64,000 nt of DNA from Candidatus Gastranaerophilales bacterium (GTDB taxonomy: Bacteria; Cyanobacteriota; Vampirovibrionia; Gastranaerophilales; Gastranaerophilaceae): NCBI GenBank assembly GCA_944324135.1, contig CALUVE010000005.1, positions 1 through 64,000 of the forward strand. The letters run 5' to 3'. Of this stretch, positions 27,308-37,197 are shown one piece after another. The notes beneath the pieces were generated by a model. It was not told the DNA's origin. It saw nothing but the letters and a program-made list of their open reading frames with translations, and did no database searches. A program made the translations under genes and the position numbers. Each line of letters opens with the position of its first letter. Within the stretch, counting starts at the first letter, position 1.

Positions 27308-27366
27308 GTCAGGCAGTGCCTGACCTACGACTACGCACCTGCCGATACAGATTTCATAAAATCTGT
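27308..27366. terminator. Two hairpins between convergent genes
   Basis: GTCAGGCAGTGCCTGAC (27308-27324) and ACAGATTT-CATA-AAATCTGT (27347-27366) are two stem-loops between the SDR gene end and the convergent gene ending at 27379. Neither has a long T tract on the plus strand; they may be termination or processing structures, or another copied repeat. Confidence 0.4.
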
Positions 27367-27378
27367 CCGCTGTAAAAA

Positions 27379-27747
27379 CTAGCTGTTTTTATAAATATTG
27401 AGTAAAGTATTGCTTCTCATATTAGCAACACTTTCTCTTAATTCTTCTTCTGATAACGCATGCGTTTTCAATTTTATTGAACTTATTTTATTTCCGGAAA
27501 TCATTTTTTTAAGTTTGCCTAAAATACCTCGTGGAGTAATTTCATCCATCTTTAAGGCATATTGAATTCTATTTTTCTCACGACTGCTGTAGAATGTATC
27601 AACCGAAAGAACCGCATCAAATTTTTCGCCAAACTTTTTTACAGCCAGAGTCTGAATAAGAGAGTCAAAGAGTGCTCGCGGTACATTTTGCTCGCGGTAA
27701 ATATGACCAAACGCAGTTGAATTATCTTGTATTTTTTGCACTTGCAT
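27379..27747 (-). CDS. Small orphan protein with N-terminal TAFGH motif, 122 aa
   Basis: No known domain. It begins MQVQKIQDNSTAFGHIYRE, matching the Phe-containing start of other small orphans in the window (1155, 10305, 30453). The rest is basic and Lys/Leu-rich with no signal peptide or membrane helix. AAAGGATGTAAATT precedes the ATG. It stands alone between an SDR gene and the GT9 gene. Confidence 0.7.
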   Translation of the reverse strand: MQVQKIQDNSTAFGHIYREQNVPRALFDSLIQTLAVKKFGEKFDAVLSVDTFYSSREKNRIQYALKMDEITPRGILGKLKKMISGNKISSIKLKTHALSEEELRESVANMRSNTLLNIYKNS

Positions 27748-27811
27748 AATTTACATCCTTTCTAAATAACGGGGTAACAAAATTATTATATTACAAAACC
27801 TCTGAAATCAA

Positions 27812-28807
27812 TTATAAAATTTTATTCACAATATCCTGTGCTGAAATTTTTAAGCAATCAAGAGAAGAACAAGTTGTTTTTCTGCGTTCCCACAAACATG
27901 GTTTCAAATGGCAGGTGTCGTTAGCTTTAATAGGGGTGACAAATTCAGATTGCGGGATTAATTTTTTATCATCCGTCGGCCCGAAAATTACATAAGTTTT
28001 GGTCCCCATAGCTACCGCTACATGCAACGGTGCTGAATCAGAGCAGACAAAAGTTTCCGCTTTTCCGATGAGTTCGGCAAGCTCTTTTAAGTTTTTCGTT
28101 CTGCCGTAATAATTTTCAAAATTTTCAGCGTCAGCCGGGATAGTAGAAAGAATTTTTTCAATACATTCTCTGTCATCAGGGCCGCCTGCCAGCATAACTT
28201 TTTTACCTTTTTTAATCAAAAGATTAACAACTTCTGCCCACACATCCGCGCCGACAGTTTTTATCATCCCTTTTTGAACGCTCAATTTGCTGACCCCCGG
28301 GTGAATCAAAACTGAATCAGGTATTTTTTCCTGCGGCGGAACATTAATCTCCGGCAAATAAGTTTTATGAGAAGTCACCGGTGTCACAAGGTCATGATAC
28401 ATAGCGCAGGCATACTGATTTTTGTTCAGAGGTACGGCTTTTGTGAGCAAAATTTCACTCAATTTTCCGGAATTGTACCCGTAACGTTCTTTAATTCCGG
28501 TGAGCCACAAAATTATGCTGATGAATTTATTTGAACCCGCAGATACTACCATATCAAAATTCCCGCGGCGCGCAAGAAAAATAAGTTTTAAAAGTTCAGT
28601 ATACTTTTTCTTACCTTTGACATCAATTAAAAAAAGTTCGTCGATAACATCCGTCAAATCCTTAACACTTTTGCTGCGCGGTTCAAGCGCGAGTGTAATA
28701 CGGGAATTTGGAAATTCTTTCTTTAGAGAAATTAATGTTGGGAGAAAAAATATCTCATCACCTATCCCGCCAAAATTCATTGCCAAAATTTTTTTATCGC
28801 TATTCAT
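27812..28807 (-). CDS. Family 9 glycosyltransferase (heptosyltransferase-like)
   Basis: A 331-residue GT-B enzyme resembling ADP-heptose:LPS heptosyltransferases. It has MNFGGIGDEIFFLPTLISLK at the start, VLIHPGVSKLSVQKG, VMLAGGPDDRECIEKI and the donor site FVCSDSAPLHVAVAMGTKTY followed by VIFGPTDDKKLIP. It would add heptose to LPS core. Together with the KdsC-like phosphatase it supports an outer membrane with LPS-like glycan. Divergent from yifB with a 42-base gap. Confidence 0.87.
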   Translation of the reverse strand: MNSDKKILAMNFGGIGDEIFFLPTLISLKKEFPNSRITLALEPRSKSVKDLTDVIDELFLIDVKGKKKYTELLKLIFLARRGNFDMVVSAGSNKFISIILWLTGIKERYGYNSGKLSEILLTKAVPLNKNQYACAMYHDLVTPVTSHKTYLPEINVPPQEKIPDSVLIHPGVSKLSVQKGMIKTVGADVWAEVVNLLIKKGKKVMLAGGPDDRECIEKILSTIPADAENFENYYGRTKNLKELAELIGKAETFVCSDSAPLHVAVAMGTKTYVIFGPTDDKKLIPQSEFVTPIKANDTCHLKPCLWERRKTTCSSLDCLKISAQDIVNKIL

Positions 28808-28849
28808 AGCTTTTATTATATATCAAAAATTTTATAGTATAATCTGAAT

Positions 28850-30394
28850 ATGGTAAACAAAGTTACAACTGCAACGGTCATAGGTCTGGAAGCTTACAAG
28901 ACGGATGTGGAAACTGATATCGTGAATTCACTCCCTGCAATGGTAATTGTAGGACTACCGGATATTGCAATTAATGAAGCAAAATCACGGGTTCGCTCTG
29001 CGATAAAAAATTCTAATTACACATTTCCGTCAAAAAAAATTATCACAAACCTTGCGCCAGCCGACCTAAAAAAGGAAGGGACAGGTTTTGACCTGCCGAT
29101 TGCCGTTGGAATTTTAATAGAAGAGGGGGCAATCGAGGCTGAGAAAGTAAAAGATTATGCCTTTTTGGGAGAACTTTCGCTAGATGGGACGTTGCGTCCG
29201 ATTACCGGAATTTTGCCGCTGGTTGTCGGACTCAAAAATTTCGGAATCAAAAACGTTATTGTTCCTGAAGAAAATGCAAAAGAAGCTGCACTTTCTGACG
29301 GAATAAATATCTACGGAGCAAAACACCTGACAGATGTGGTAAATCATTTTATTGAAACCCCTATTCCACAGACAAAAGTGGATATTGATGAATATCTAAA
29401 AAACGGAGAAAATACAGATTATCCATACGACTTTAAAGACGTAAAAGGACAGCAAAAAGCAAAACGAGCAATGGAAATAGCAGCCGCTGGCGGACATAAT
29501 TTGCTTATGATAGGGTCTCCGGGCTCCGGCAAAACCCTTATGGCAAAATGTTTTGCATCAATTCTGCCGCCTTTAGAACTCACTGAAGCTCTTGAGCTTA
29601 CGCGTATTTACAGTATTTCTGGGATGCTTCCGCCGGATAAACCGCTGATGACAAACCGTCCGTTCAGACCTGTTCACCACACAGCATCAGCTGTCGGGAT
29701 TATAGGAGGGGGAACAACTCCAAAACCCGGAGAAATTACGCTTGCCCACCGCGGCGTTTTGTTTCTTGATGAAATGGTTGAATTTCCGCGCAATGTGCTG
29801 GAAGTTCTCAGACAACCCCTTGAAGATGGTGAAGTTGTCATCTCAAGAAGCAAACACTCCGTCAAATATCCGGCAAAATTTATTCTGCTTGGTGCAATGA
29901 ATCCATGCCCGTGCGGATTTTTAGGCGACAAAGAAAAACAATGCACCTGCTCGCAATTCCAGATTGACAGGTATTTGAGCAGACTTTCCGGCCCGCTGCT
30001 CGATAGAATTGATTTGCAAATTGATGTTCCGCGTCTCACCGCTGACGAACTTCTAAGCGTCGGTTCACCGCAGGAATCATCTGCTGATATAAGAAAACGT
30101 GTTGTGAAAGCCAGAAAAATTCAATCGGAACGATACAAAAACGATGGAATCCTTACAAATTCCGAACTGACTTCAAAACTCATAAAAAAATACTGCCAGC
30201 TGGATGCAAAATCTCAGGAAATGCTGAAAATTGCCGCTGTTAAATACCAGCTTTCCGGCAGACGATATGACAGAATCTTGAAACTTTCACGTACTATTGC
30301 TGACCTTGACGGCTCTGAAAATATTACCCAGAACCATCTGATGCAGGCGCTCCAGTACAGAATGTTTGACAAAGATTCTCTGTCCAATACATAA
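28850..30394 (+). CDS. comM: YifB/ComM family Mg-chelatase-like AAA+ ATPase
   Basis: A 514-residue ATPase. The N-terminal Lon-protease-like domain (MVIVGLPDIAINEAKSRVRS, NLAPADLKKEGTGFDLPIAV) is followed by the chelatase domain with Walker A GSPGSGKTLMAKCF, Walker B GVLFLDEMVEF and the sensor GAMNPCPCGFLGD, and a C-terminal MgsA-like part. In other bacteria ComM is a DNA branch-migration helicase used in natural transformation. Competence genes are not seen beside it, but the family occurs widely. Confidence 0.93.
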   Translation: MVNKVTTATVIGLEAYKTDVETDIVNSLPAMVIVGLPDIAINEAKSRVRSAIKNSNYTFPSKKIITNLAPADLKKEGTGFDLPIAVGILIEEGAIEAEKVKDYAFLGELSLDGTLRPITGILPLVVGLKNFGIKNVIVPEENAKEAALSDGINIYGAKHLTDVVNHFIETPIPQTKVDIDEYLKNGENTDYPYDFKDVKGQQKAKRAMEIAAAGGHNLLMIGSPGSGKTLMAKCFASILPPLELTEALELTRIYSISGMLPPDKPLMTNRPFRPVHHTASAVGIIGGGTTPKPGEITLAHRGVLFLDEMVEFPRNVLEVLRQPLEDGEVVISRSKHSVKYPAKFILLGAMNPCPCGFLGDKEKQCTCSQFQIDRYLSRLSGPLLDRIDLQIDVPRLTADELLSVGSPQESSADIRKRVVKARKIQSERYKNDGILTNSELTSKLIKKYCQLDAKSQEMLKIAAVKYQLSGRRYDRILKLSRTIADLDGSENITQNHLMQALQYRMFDKDSLSNT

Positions 30395-30429
30395 AAAAGA
30401 TACAAACATTTGCTATTTGTATCTTTTTT
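30393..30429. terminator. Bidirectional terminator after yifB/comM
   Basis: AAAAAAGATACAAA (30393-30406) pairs with TTTGTATCTTTTTT (30416-30429) and is flanked by A/T runs, between two convergent genes. Confidence 0.8.
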
Positions 30430-30452
30430 CTTTTAAATGACATTTATTATTT

Positions 30453-30788
30453 TTATATAAAAAGATCAATCACAGGCCCGTCAATCTCAATTTCCGGAGC
30501 ATCGTCAATAAATTTTACATCAGGGTCAATTTCTTTAAGAACACGCCCGATAAATCTATCATCACTTTTGTCTTTTCCTACAACAAGCATACCTTTTTTA
30601 TCAAAACCTATTGCTGCCTGAGAAAAATCTATTTTTTCTCTCAATGCCTCCGGTGATTCTTTACCAAAACCTTTTAAGGTAAAATATTTGTCTAATGTTT
30701 TAAAATAACGACTTAATGGTTTTGTAGAAGTGTAAGGGATAATTGAGGAAGTAAAATTTGGTTGCGAATTTGTTCTGTTAACGTTCAT
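30453..30788 (-). CDS. Small orphan protein with N-terminal PNFTS motif, 111 aa
   Basis: No known domain. It begins MNVNRTNSQPNFTSSIIPY, again a polar start with a Phe near residue 12, like the small proteins at 1155, 10305 and 27379. Residues about 20-100 are mixed with KTLDKYFTLKGFGKESPEAL and an acidic end (DDAPEIEIDGPVIDLFI). AGGAGA lies about 7 bases before the ATG. It is convergent with yifB and independent of the chr genes. Confidence 0.7.
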   Translation of the reverse strand: MNVNRTNSQPNFTSSIIPYTSTKPLSRYFKTLDKYFTLKGFGKESPEALREKIDFSQAAIGFDKKGMLVVGKDKSDDRFIGRVLKEIDPDVKFIDDAPEIEIDGPVIDLFI

Positions 30789-30882
30789 ATCAGATATTCT
30801 CCTTTGTTTAGATATTAGTAATCTTATATTTTAGTATTGATGACTAGAAAACATAAACAAAATATTTTTTGCTAGATAAAAA

Positions 30883-31413
30883 TTAATCAATCAGATGAAA
30901 CCATCCTGCCACAATACCGGCAAGTGCAGATACTCCCAGATAAAACATCGGAGAACGTTTTTCAGACATCCCTGCAATAAATAATCCGACCAGAAGCAGC
31001 ATTCCTATCATATTAATATCCTGGATAAACATTTCTATACCGACAGCAGCTAAAAGTCCGCAGCTTGTAGGTTTCAGCATATAAATAATAGCTCTTACGT
31101 ACCTGTTTGTTCTAAATTTGTCGAGAAGTTTGTAAATTATCAAAATCAAAAAGAATGACGGTAAAATAACTGCGGTAGTAGCAATCAACGACCCTAAAAG
31201 CCCTGAAGTCATAAAACCGGCAAAAGTCGCAACGTTTACCCCGACAGGGCCGGGCGTAACAGATGAAACTGCTATCATATTTGTTAACTGGTCAACACTG
31301 TACCAGCCTTTGTTCTCTGCTATATGGTAGAGGAAAGGCAACGTTGCATACCCGCCGCCGTATGAAAATAATCCGATATGAAAAAATTCTTTGAATAATT
31401 CCCAGTAAATCAT
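30883..31413 (-). CDS. Chromate transporter family half-protein, ChrA-type
   Basis: A 176-residue half-size CHR domain protein with about six hydrophobic segments. The start YWELFKEFFHIGLFSYGGGY and the GPVGVNVATFAGF motif are typical of the CHR family, where two half proteins form a heterodimer. Some members export chromate; the physiological substrate here is unknown. The ATG overlaps the end of the upstream half by 4 bases (ATGA junction), so the two are coupled. Confidence 0.9.
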   Translation of the reverse strand: MIYWELFKEFFHIGLFSYGGGYATLPFLYHIAENKGWYSVDQLTNMIAVSSVTPGPVGVNVATFAGFMTSGLLGSLIATTAVILPSFFLILIIYKLLDKFRTNRYVRAIIYMLKPTSCGLLAAVGIEMFIQDINMIGMLLLVGLFIAGMSEKRSPMFYLGVSALAGIVAGWFHLID

Positions 31414-31985
31414 TTTTCATCTCCGGATTGCAAACTGCGTTCTGATTTAATCCGGCTATATTTTTCGTAAATTATTCCGAAAATAATAGCAGCTATAATA
31501 AGATAAGCCGGTGACACCTTAAATCCCGCAGAAAGGAAAAATGCTACAAAAAATATTACGCAGGTAAAATTATCAACAATACTTTTACCCCACATTTCTT
31601 TAACTGCAAGAAATAAAAGCATAATAACTCCGATACCGACCCCCCAGAAAAGACTCTGGACAAAATGATATGCTACCAGCTGTTCCAAAATTTTTGCTAA
31701 CAGCACAATTGAAATAAATGCAGGTGTAATCATTCCGGTTGTAGCGGCAATAGCACCGATTGTACCGCGCAGTTTGCAGCCGACAAAAATAGACGTATTT
31801 GCAGCAATAATACCCGGTACGCTCTGCCCGAGGGCATAATATTCACACAACTCATCAAAGTCAACCCAGTTTCTTTTAATACAAAGTTCCTCCTGCAAAA
31901 GCGGTAAAATAACATATCCGCCGCCAAGGAGTAATGTTCCGACTTTGAAAAAAGTTTTAAATATATTATAAAAAGATTTATCCAT
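31410..31985 (-). CDS. Chromate transporter family half-protein, ChrA-type
   Basis: A 191-residue partner of the downstream half protein, with the KVGTLLLGGGYVILPLLQEE start and ALGQSVPGIIAANTSIFVG motif. Several membrane helices are visible (about residues 70-165). It begins 5 bases past the atpC stop, so it appears to be transcribed with atpD-atpC, an unusual partner for ATP synthase genes. Confidence 0.9.
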   Translation of the reverse strand: MDKSFYNIFKTFFKVGTLLLGGGYVILPLLQEELCIKRNWVDFDELCEYYALGQSVPGIIAANTSIFVGCKLRGTIGAIAATTGMITPAFISIVLLAKILEQLVAYHFVQSLFWGVGIGVIMLLFLAVKEMWGKSIVDNFTCVIFFVAFFLSAGFKVSPAYLIIAAIIFGIIYEKYSRIKSERSLQSGDEK

Positions 31986-31989
31986 TTGA

Positions 31990-32382
31990 TTACTTATTCA
32001 ATGTAGCTTTCAGACGAGCCATAGCACGCGCAACTGCAGCTTCGGCGCGTTTTGCATCTATATTAGCATCTGCATCGGCAAGTCTTGCACGGGCACGGGC
32101 GAGGGCTTCTTTTGCTCTTGCAACATCAATTTCAGAACCGGCTTCAGCGGTTGTTGTCAGGATTATACCCTCATCATCTTTGAATTGAAATACGCCGCCC
32201 ATTGTGGTGAACAATTTTGTATTATCACCTTTGATAATCTTTGTTACACCAATGTCGAGCGCTGACATCACAGGAACGTGACCTTTCAAGATGCCGAATT
32301 CACCGTCTACACCTCTGGTATAGATTTCATCTACATCTTCATCAAATACAACTCTTTCATGAGTAATTATTTTCAAATGCAT
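31990..32382 (-). CDS. atpC: ATP synthase epsilon subunit
   Basis: A 130-residue F1 epsilon: LKIITHERVVFDEDVDEIYT, GEFGILKGHVPVMSALDIGV and the C-terminal two-helix domain (DVARAKEALARARARLADAD) that can regulate ATP hydrolysis. Directly downstream of atpD (4-base gap). Only beta and epsilon are encoded here, as in cyanobacteria, with the remaining subunits elsewhere. Confidence 0.97.
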   Translation of the reverse strand: MHLKIITHERVVFDEDVDEIYTRGVDGEFGILKGHVPVMSALDIGVTKIIKGDNTKLFTTMGGVFQFKDDEGIILTTTAEAGSEIDVARAKEALARARARLADADANIDAKRAEAAVARAMARLKATLNK

Positions 32383-32386
32383 AAGT

Positions 32387-33829
<1,443 letters not shown>

Positions 33830-33904
33830 TCAAGCAAAAAAATTACGCAATTTGTAAAAATTTTGACTTATATAGCAAACCCCGCCAAAAATTTCCAGAA
33901 CTAC

Positions 33905-33971
33905 GTCATACTGAGCGCTAGCGAAGTATCTCATTATAAAAGATTCTTCGGGCTGAAGCCCTCAGAATGAC
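33905..33971. repeat. Intergenic hairpin element, copy 2
   Basis: A 67-base element starting GTCATACTGAGCGCTAGCGA and ending CTCAGAATGAC, with the inner AGATTCTTC word. It is related to the 79-base element at 3177-3255 but one terminus is mutated. It sits between the atpD start and the yidD end, within 227 bases of otherwise featureless sequence. Confidence 0.65.
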
Positions 33972-34023
33972 GGACTTTTTATAGTATTAGTAAGATTTGC
34001 TATATAAGTCCCTTAAAATTTTG

Positions 34024-34269
34024 CTAAGGAACTGGGTCATAACCGCCCTCATTGAGAGGATGACACCGGCAGATTCGTTTAACTCCAAGCCAGCCGCCTT
34101 TTAAAAATCCGTATTTTATAATCGCCTGTTTTGTATACTCCGAACATGTCGGATAAAACCTGCAAACTTTCGGCGTGTATTTTGATACACGCTGGTAACA
34201 ACTTATTAAAAATATGGCAATACGCTTTAACAAAATTTTTCCTAATCTTTTCAGAATAAAGTATAACAT
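34024..34269 (-). CDS. yidD: Membrane protein insertion efficiency factor YidD
   Basis: An 81-residue Yid[59 protein letters not shown] and the ending PVP. It assists YidC-mediated insertion. yidD normally lies between rnpA and yidC near the origin; neither is adjacent, and the neighbour here is flhA, so the gene has moved from its usual place. Confidence 0.93.
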   Translation of the reverse strand: MLYFILKRLGKILLKRIAIFLISCYQRVSKYTPKVCRFYPTCSEYTKQAIIKYGFLKGGWLGVKRICRCHPLNEGGYDPVP

Positions 34270-34324
34270 GCAGAAACAAATTCAGCATGACAAATTACAG
34301 TTATTAGCAAACGTTAGGGTTACC

Positions 34325-36424
34325 CTATTCAACAGCGTAAGATTCGCCGATTGTGTCTATAGCCTCAACCTTGATATCCGTAATCAGTTCTGAGTAAGAG
34401 ATTACGACAATAGTCGGCATATGACGTTCAAGCAGTTGATAAAGAGGCAGTCTGATTCTCGGTGAACACAGGATAACCGGCTGTTTACCGCAGGCGTTGT
34501 GCGCACGGACAAGTGTATTTGCAGTAGTTTCAATTAATTCCTGAACCTGCATCGGGTTCAACAGGAACATTGTACCAAGCTCTGTTCTCTGACAGCTGTC
34601 ATCAAGAATTTTTTCCCACTCCGGAGACAGCGTAAGAGCATACAAAACTTTATCTTCCTGAACGTTGGAAAGACAAATCTGACGACCGAGAGCCGCCCGG
34701 AGTCTTTCCGACAAAATATCAGGCTCTTTTGAAAATCTCGCGTAATCGCAAAGTCGTTCAAATACAAATATAATATCTTTGATAGAAACTTTTTCTCTGA
34801 TAAGGTTAACAAAGATTTTTCTCAAATCGCTTGTAGAAATAATAGTCGGAACAAGGTCGTTGACAAGAGTCGGGTCTTGAGAACGTACAAGTTCCATAAG
34901 CTTAAGAACATCTGTTTTTGTCATAACCTCATCAACGTGTTTTCTTACGCATTCCTGCAGGTGAGTTACGATAACGTCAGTAGCGTCAATAGCCGTCACT
35001 GAACGTGCAGCTTTGGCATCTTCTGCAGAAATCCAGTAAGCCTGTGTTTGGTATGTCGGGTCGATACCAATAATCGCATCAGGAGGAACATCTTTTCTCA
35101 AAGCATCCCACTGGTCTGCAATTACCATGAATTTGCCAGGATAAACATATCCGGTAGCTACAGTATTTCCGCGGATGGAAAGCATGTATTCATTTGCATC
35201 AAGAGCAGATGAATCCATAATTCTTATGTTGGGGAGAATGTAACCGAGTTCATCCGTAACTCTTTGACGCAAGGCAGCAATTTTAGCAAGCAATTGACCT
35301 TCCTGATCCGGGTCCGCGATTACAAGCAGGTTAGAACCTACCTGCAAACTCAAAACATCAACACCCAAACGCTCGTACATTCTGTTCGGGTTTACCAAAT
35401 CCTGCATGTTTTGACGTACATTTTCCAATTGACCGAGTTGTGATTGGACATCTGCGTTAATCAATACAGAGAAACCGGCAATAGCAAGACCTATAGCAAA
35501 CACCGTAAACGGCAGCCATGGCAAACCTGTCCAGTGACCTGTCACCGCAAGCATCAGCAAAAATCCTGAGGAGAAAAACAGAGCATGAGGTTTGCTCATA
35601 ATCTGTCCGGAAACATCAGCACCCAAAGATTCGCTCGCTGCTGATGAACGGGTCATAAATACACCGGCTGCAATTGACATCAACAGTGACGGAACTTGTG
35701 ATGCCAAACCGTCACCGATTGTTAAGATAGTATATTTTGAAACTGCGTCCGCAGCAGGCATATTGTTCATCAAACAACCGATACACAAGCCGCCGACGAT
35801 GTTAATGATTACAATAATAATACCTGCGATGGTATCCCCTTTTACGAACTTCATCGCACCGTCCATACTACCGAAGAGGTTTGATTCTCTTTGCAAATCT
35901 TCACGCTTTTTAGTTGCCTCTTCCGGAGAAATTAACCCTGCGTTAAAGTCCGCGTCAATTGTCATTTGCTTACCTGGCATCGCGTCCAATGCAAAACGTG
36001 CAGCAACTTCCGCGATACGTTCAGCACCTTTGGTGATTACCATAAACTGTACAACCGTAATGATTAAGAAGATTACACCGCCGACTATCATATTACCGCC
36101 GGTTACGAATGTACCGAACGCGTGGATAACTTCCCCCGCCTCGCCTTTAGCAAGAATCAACCTGGTTGATGCGATTGAAAGACATAACCTGAACATCGTA
36201 CCAATCAAAATAATTGACGGAAATGACGACAATTCAAGCGTCTTTTTTACATACAGTGCAAACATCAAAAGCACAATCCCGAGGGTTATGTTCAAACAGA
36301 TACAAACGTTGATAATCCAGTTTGGTAATTCTACCAGCAGGATTACGATAAGGAACAGTACAAAGACTGCCATAAATATTTCGCTTAACGGATTGCCCTG
36401 TTGTGCTCCTGCGCCCTGTGCCAT
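34325..36424 (-). CDS. flhA: Flagellar/type III export gate protein FlhA
   Basis: The large export-gate component of the flagellar-type secretion apparatus, 699 residues. There are about eight N-terminal membrane helices. The FHIPEP-family signature RFALDAMPGKQMTIDADFNAG lies at about residues 143-163. The cytoplasmic ring-forming C-terminal half follows (YVYPGKFMVIADQWDALRKD, ILCSPRIRLPLYQLLERHMP). The family includes injectisome SctV, but neighbours FliE, FliF and FliH favour a flagellar-type basal body. It is the last gene of fliE-fliF-X-fliH-flhA, 6 bases after fliH. Confidence 0.96.
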   Translation of the reverse strand: MAQGAGAQQGNPLSEIFMAVFVLFLIVILLVELPNWIINVCICLNITLGIVLLMFALYVKKTLELSSFPSIILIGTMFRLCLSIASTRLILAKGEAGEVIHAFGTFVTGGNMIVGGVIFLIITVVQFMVITKGAERIAEVAARFALDAMPGKQMTIDADFNAGLISPEEATKKREDLQRESNLFGSMDGAMKFVKGDTIAGIIIVIINIVGGLCIGCLMNNMPAADAVSKYTILTIGDGLASQVPSLLMSIAAGVFMTRSSAASESLGADVSGQIMSKPHALFFSSGFLLMLAVTGHWTGLPWLPFTVFAIGLAIAGFSVLINADVQSQLGQLENVRQNMQDLVNPNRMYERLGVDVLSLQVGSNLLVIADPDQEGQLLAKIAALRQRVTDELGYILPNIRIMDSSALDANEYMLSIRGNTVATGYVYPGKFMVIADQWDALRKDVPPDAIIGIDPTYQTQAYWISAEDAKAARSVTAIDATDVIVTHLQECVRKHVDEVMTKTDVLKLMELVRSQDPTLVNDLVPTIISTSDLRKIFVNLIREKVSIKDIIFVFERLCDYARFSKEPDILSERLRAALGRQICLSNVQEDKVLYALTLSPEWEKILDDSCQRTELGTMFLLNPMQVQELIETTANTLVRAHNACGKQPVILCSPRIRLPLYQLLERHMPTIVVISYSELITDIKVEAIDTIGESYAVE

Positions 36425-36430
36425 ACTGTT

Positions 36431-37186
36431 CTACTGTACCTCTTTCAATGCTTCACAGATTATTCCTATCTGCGTTTCTATTGTTGCATCTATCACACCG
36501 TTTGTTGTCGTTACACGACAACCACCTTCACTCATTGTTTCATCCGGAACTATAAGTATCTTTGCATCCAGTCCTGCCTGCTCTAACACTGACGGCATTT
36601 CTTGTTTTACTATACTTACCTGAGACGGATTGACATGGATTGTAACTTTTGATTCTTCTTTCGACAGCGTTTTGAGAATTTCTATTATACTGTCAATGAT
36701 TTGTTGAGGATCTTGTGATAACTCTTTTTTAATTATTTTTTTCGCTATATCAACACTTATCTCTAAGATATCCGGCGCTATATAATCAAATACCTCCTGC
36801 TTTGCTGACATAAAGGCATTTAAAGATTCTTTCAATTGCGCGATGTCAGCTTTTGCTGATTCTAATCCTGCCTGATACCCCTCTTTTGCCGCGGCTTCTT
36901 TTATACTATCCGCTTCCTCTCTGGCTCTTGATATCAAGTTTCTGTCATCAATACGGCGGAAACCACGGCGTCTATCCCCTCTTCTGCGCTCCTGACGCTG
37001 TTTGAAATCTATATTATCAAGATTAAATAAATCAATCTCTTCATCTTCTGACGGCTGCTGCGTATCCTGCTCATTTTCAGCAGAAATACCCTCAAGGTCT
37101 TCCTGAGGTTCTTGCAGGTCACCATCAGAAGTAACCGATTGTTCTTCTGTTACTTCCTCTTGTTGTTTTTTACGTTTTATAATCAT
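36431..37186 (-). CDS. fliH: Flagellar assembly protein FliH
   Basis: A 251-residue regulator of the export ATPase FliI. Residues 1-80 are acidic and low-complexity, followed by a coiled-coil (RAREEADSIKEAAAKEGYQAG, typical of FliH) and the C-terminal V-ATPase E-like domain (SVDIAKKIIKKELSQD, VTIHVNPSQVSIVKQEMP). FliI itself is not beside it. 11 bases after the gene at the fliG position. Confidence 0.88.
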   Translation of the reverse strand: MIIKRKKQQEEVTEEQSVTSDGDLQEPQEDLEGISAENEQDTQQPSEDEEIDLFNLDNIDFKQRQERRRGDRRRGFRRIDDRNLISRAREEADSIKEAAAKEGYQAGLESAKADIAQLKESLNAFMSAKQEVFDYIAPDILEISVDIAKKIIKKELSQDPQQIIDSIIEILKTLSKEESKVTIHVNPSQVSIVKQEMPSVLEQAGLDAKILIVPDETMSEGGCRVTTTNGVIDATIETQIGIICEALKEVQ

Positions 37187-37197
37187 GATTAATTATA

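Noticed and set aside
35592..36623. Plus-strand open frame of 343 codons opposite flhA and fliH
   Set aside because: flhA is unmistakable on the minus strand. The antisense frame has no known domain or ribosome site and reflects codon bias of flhA.
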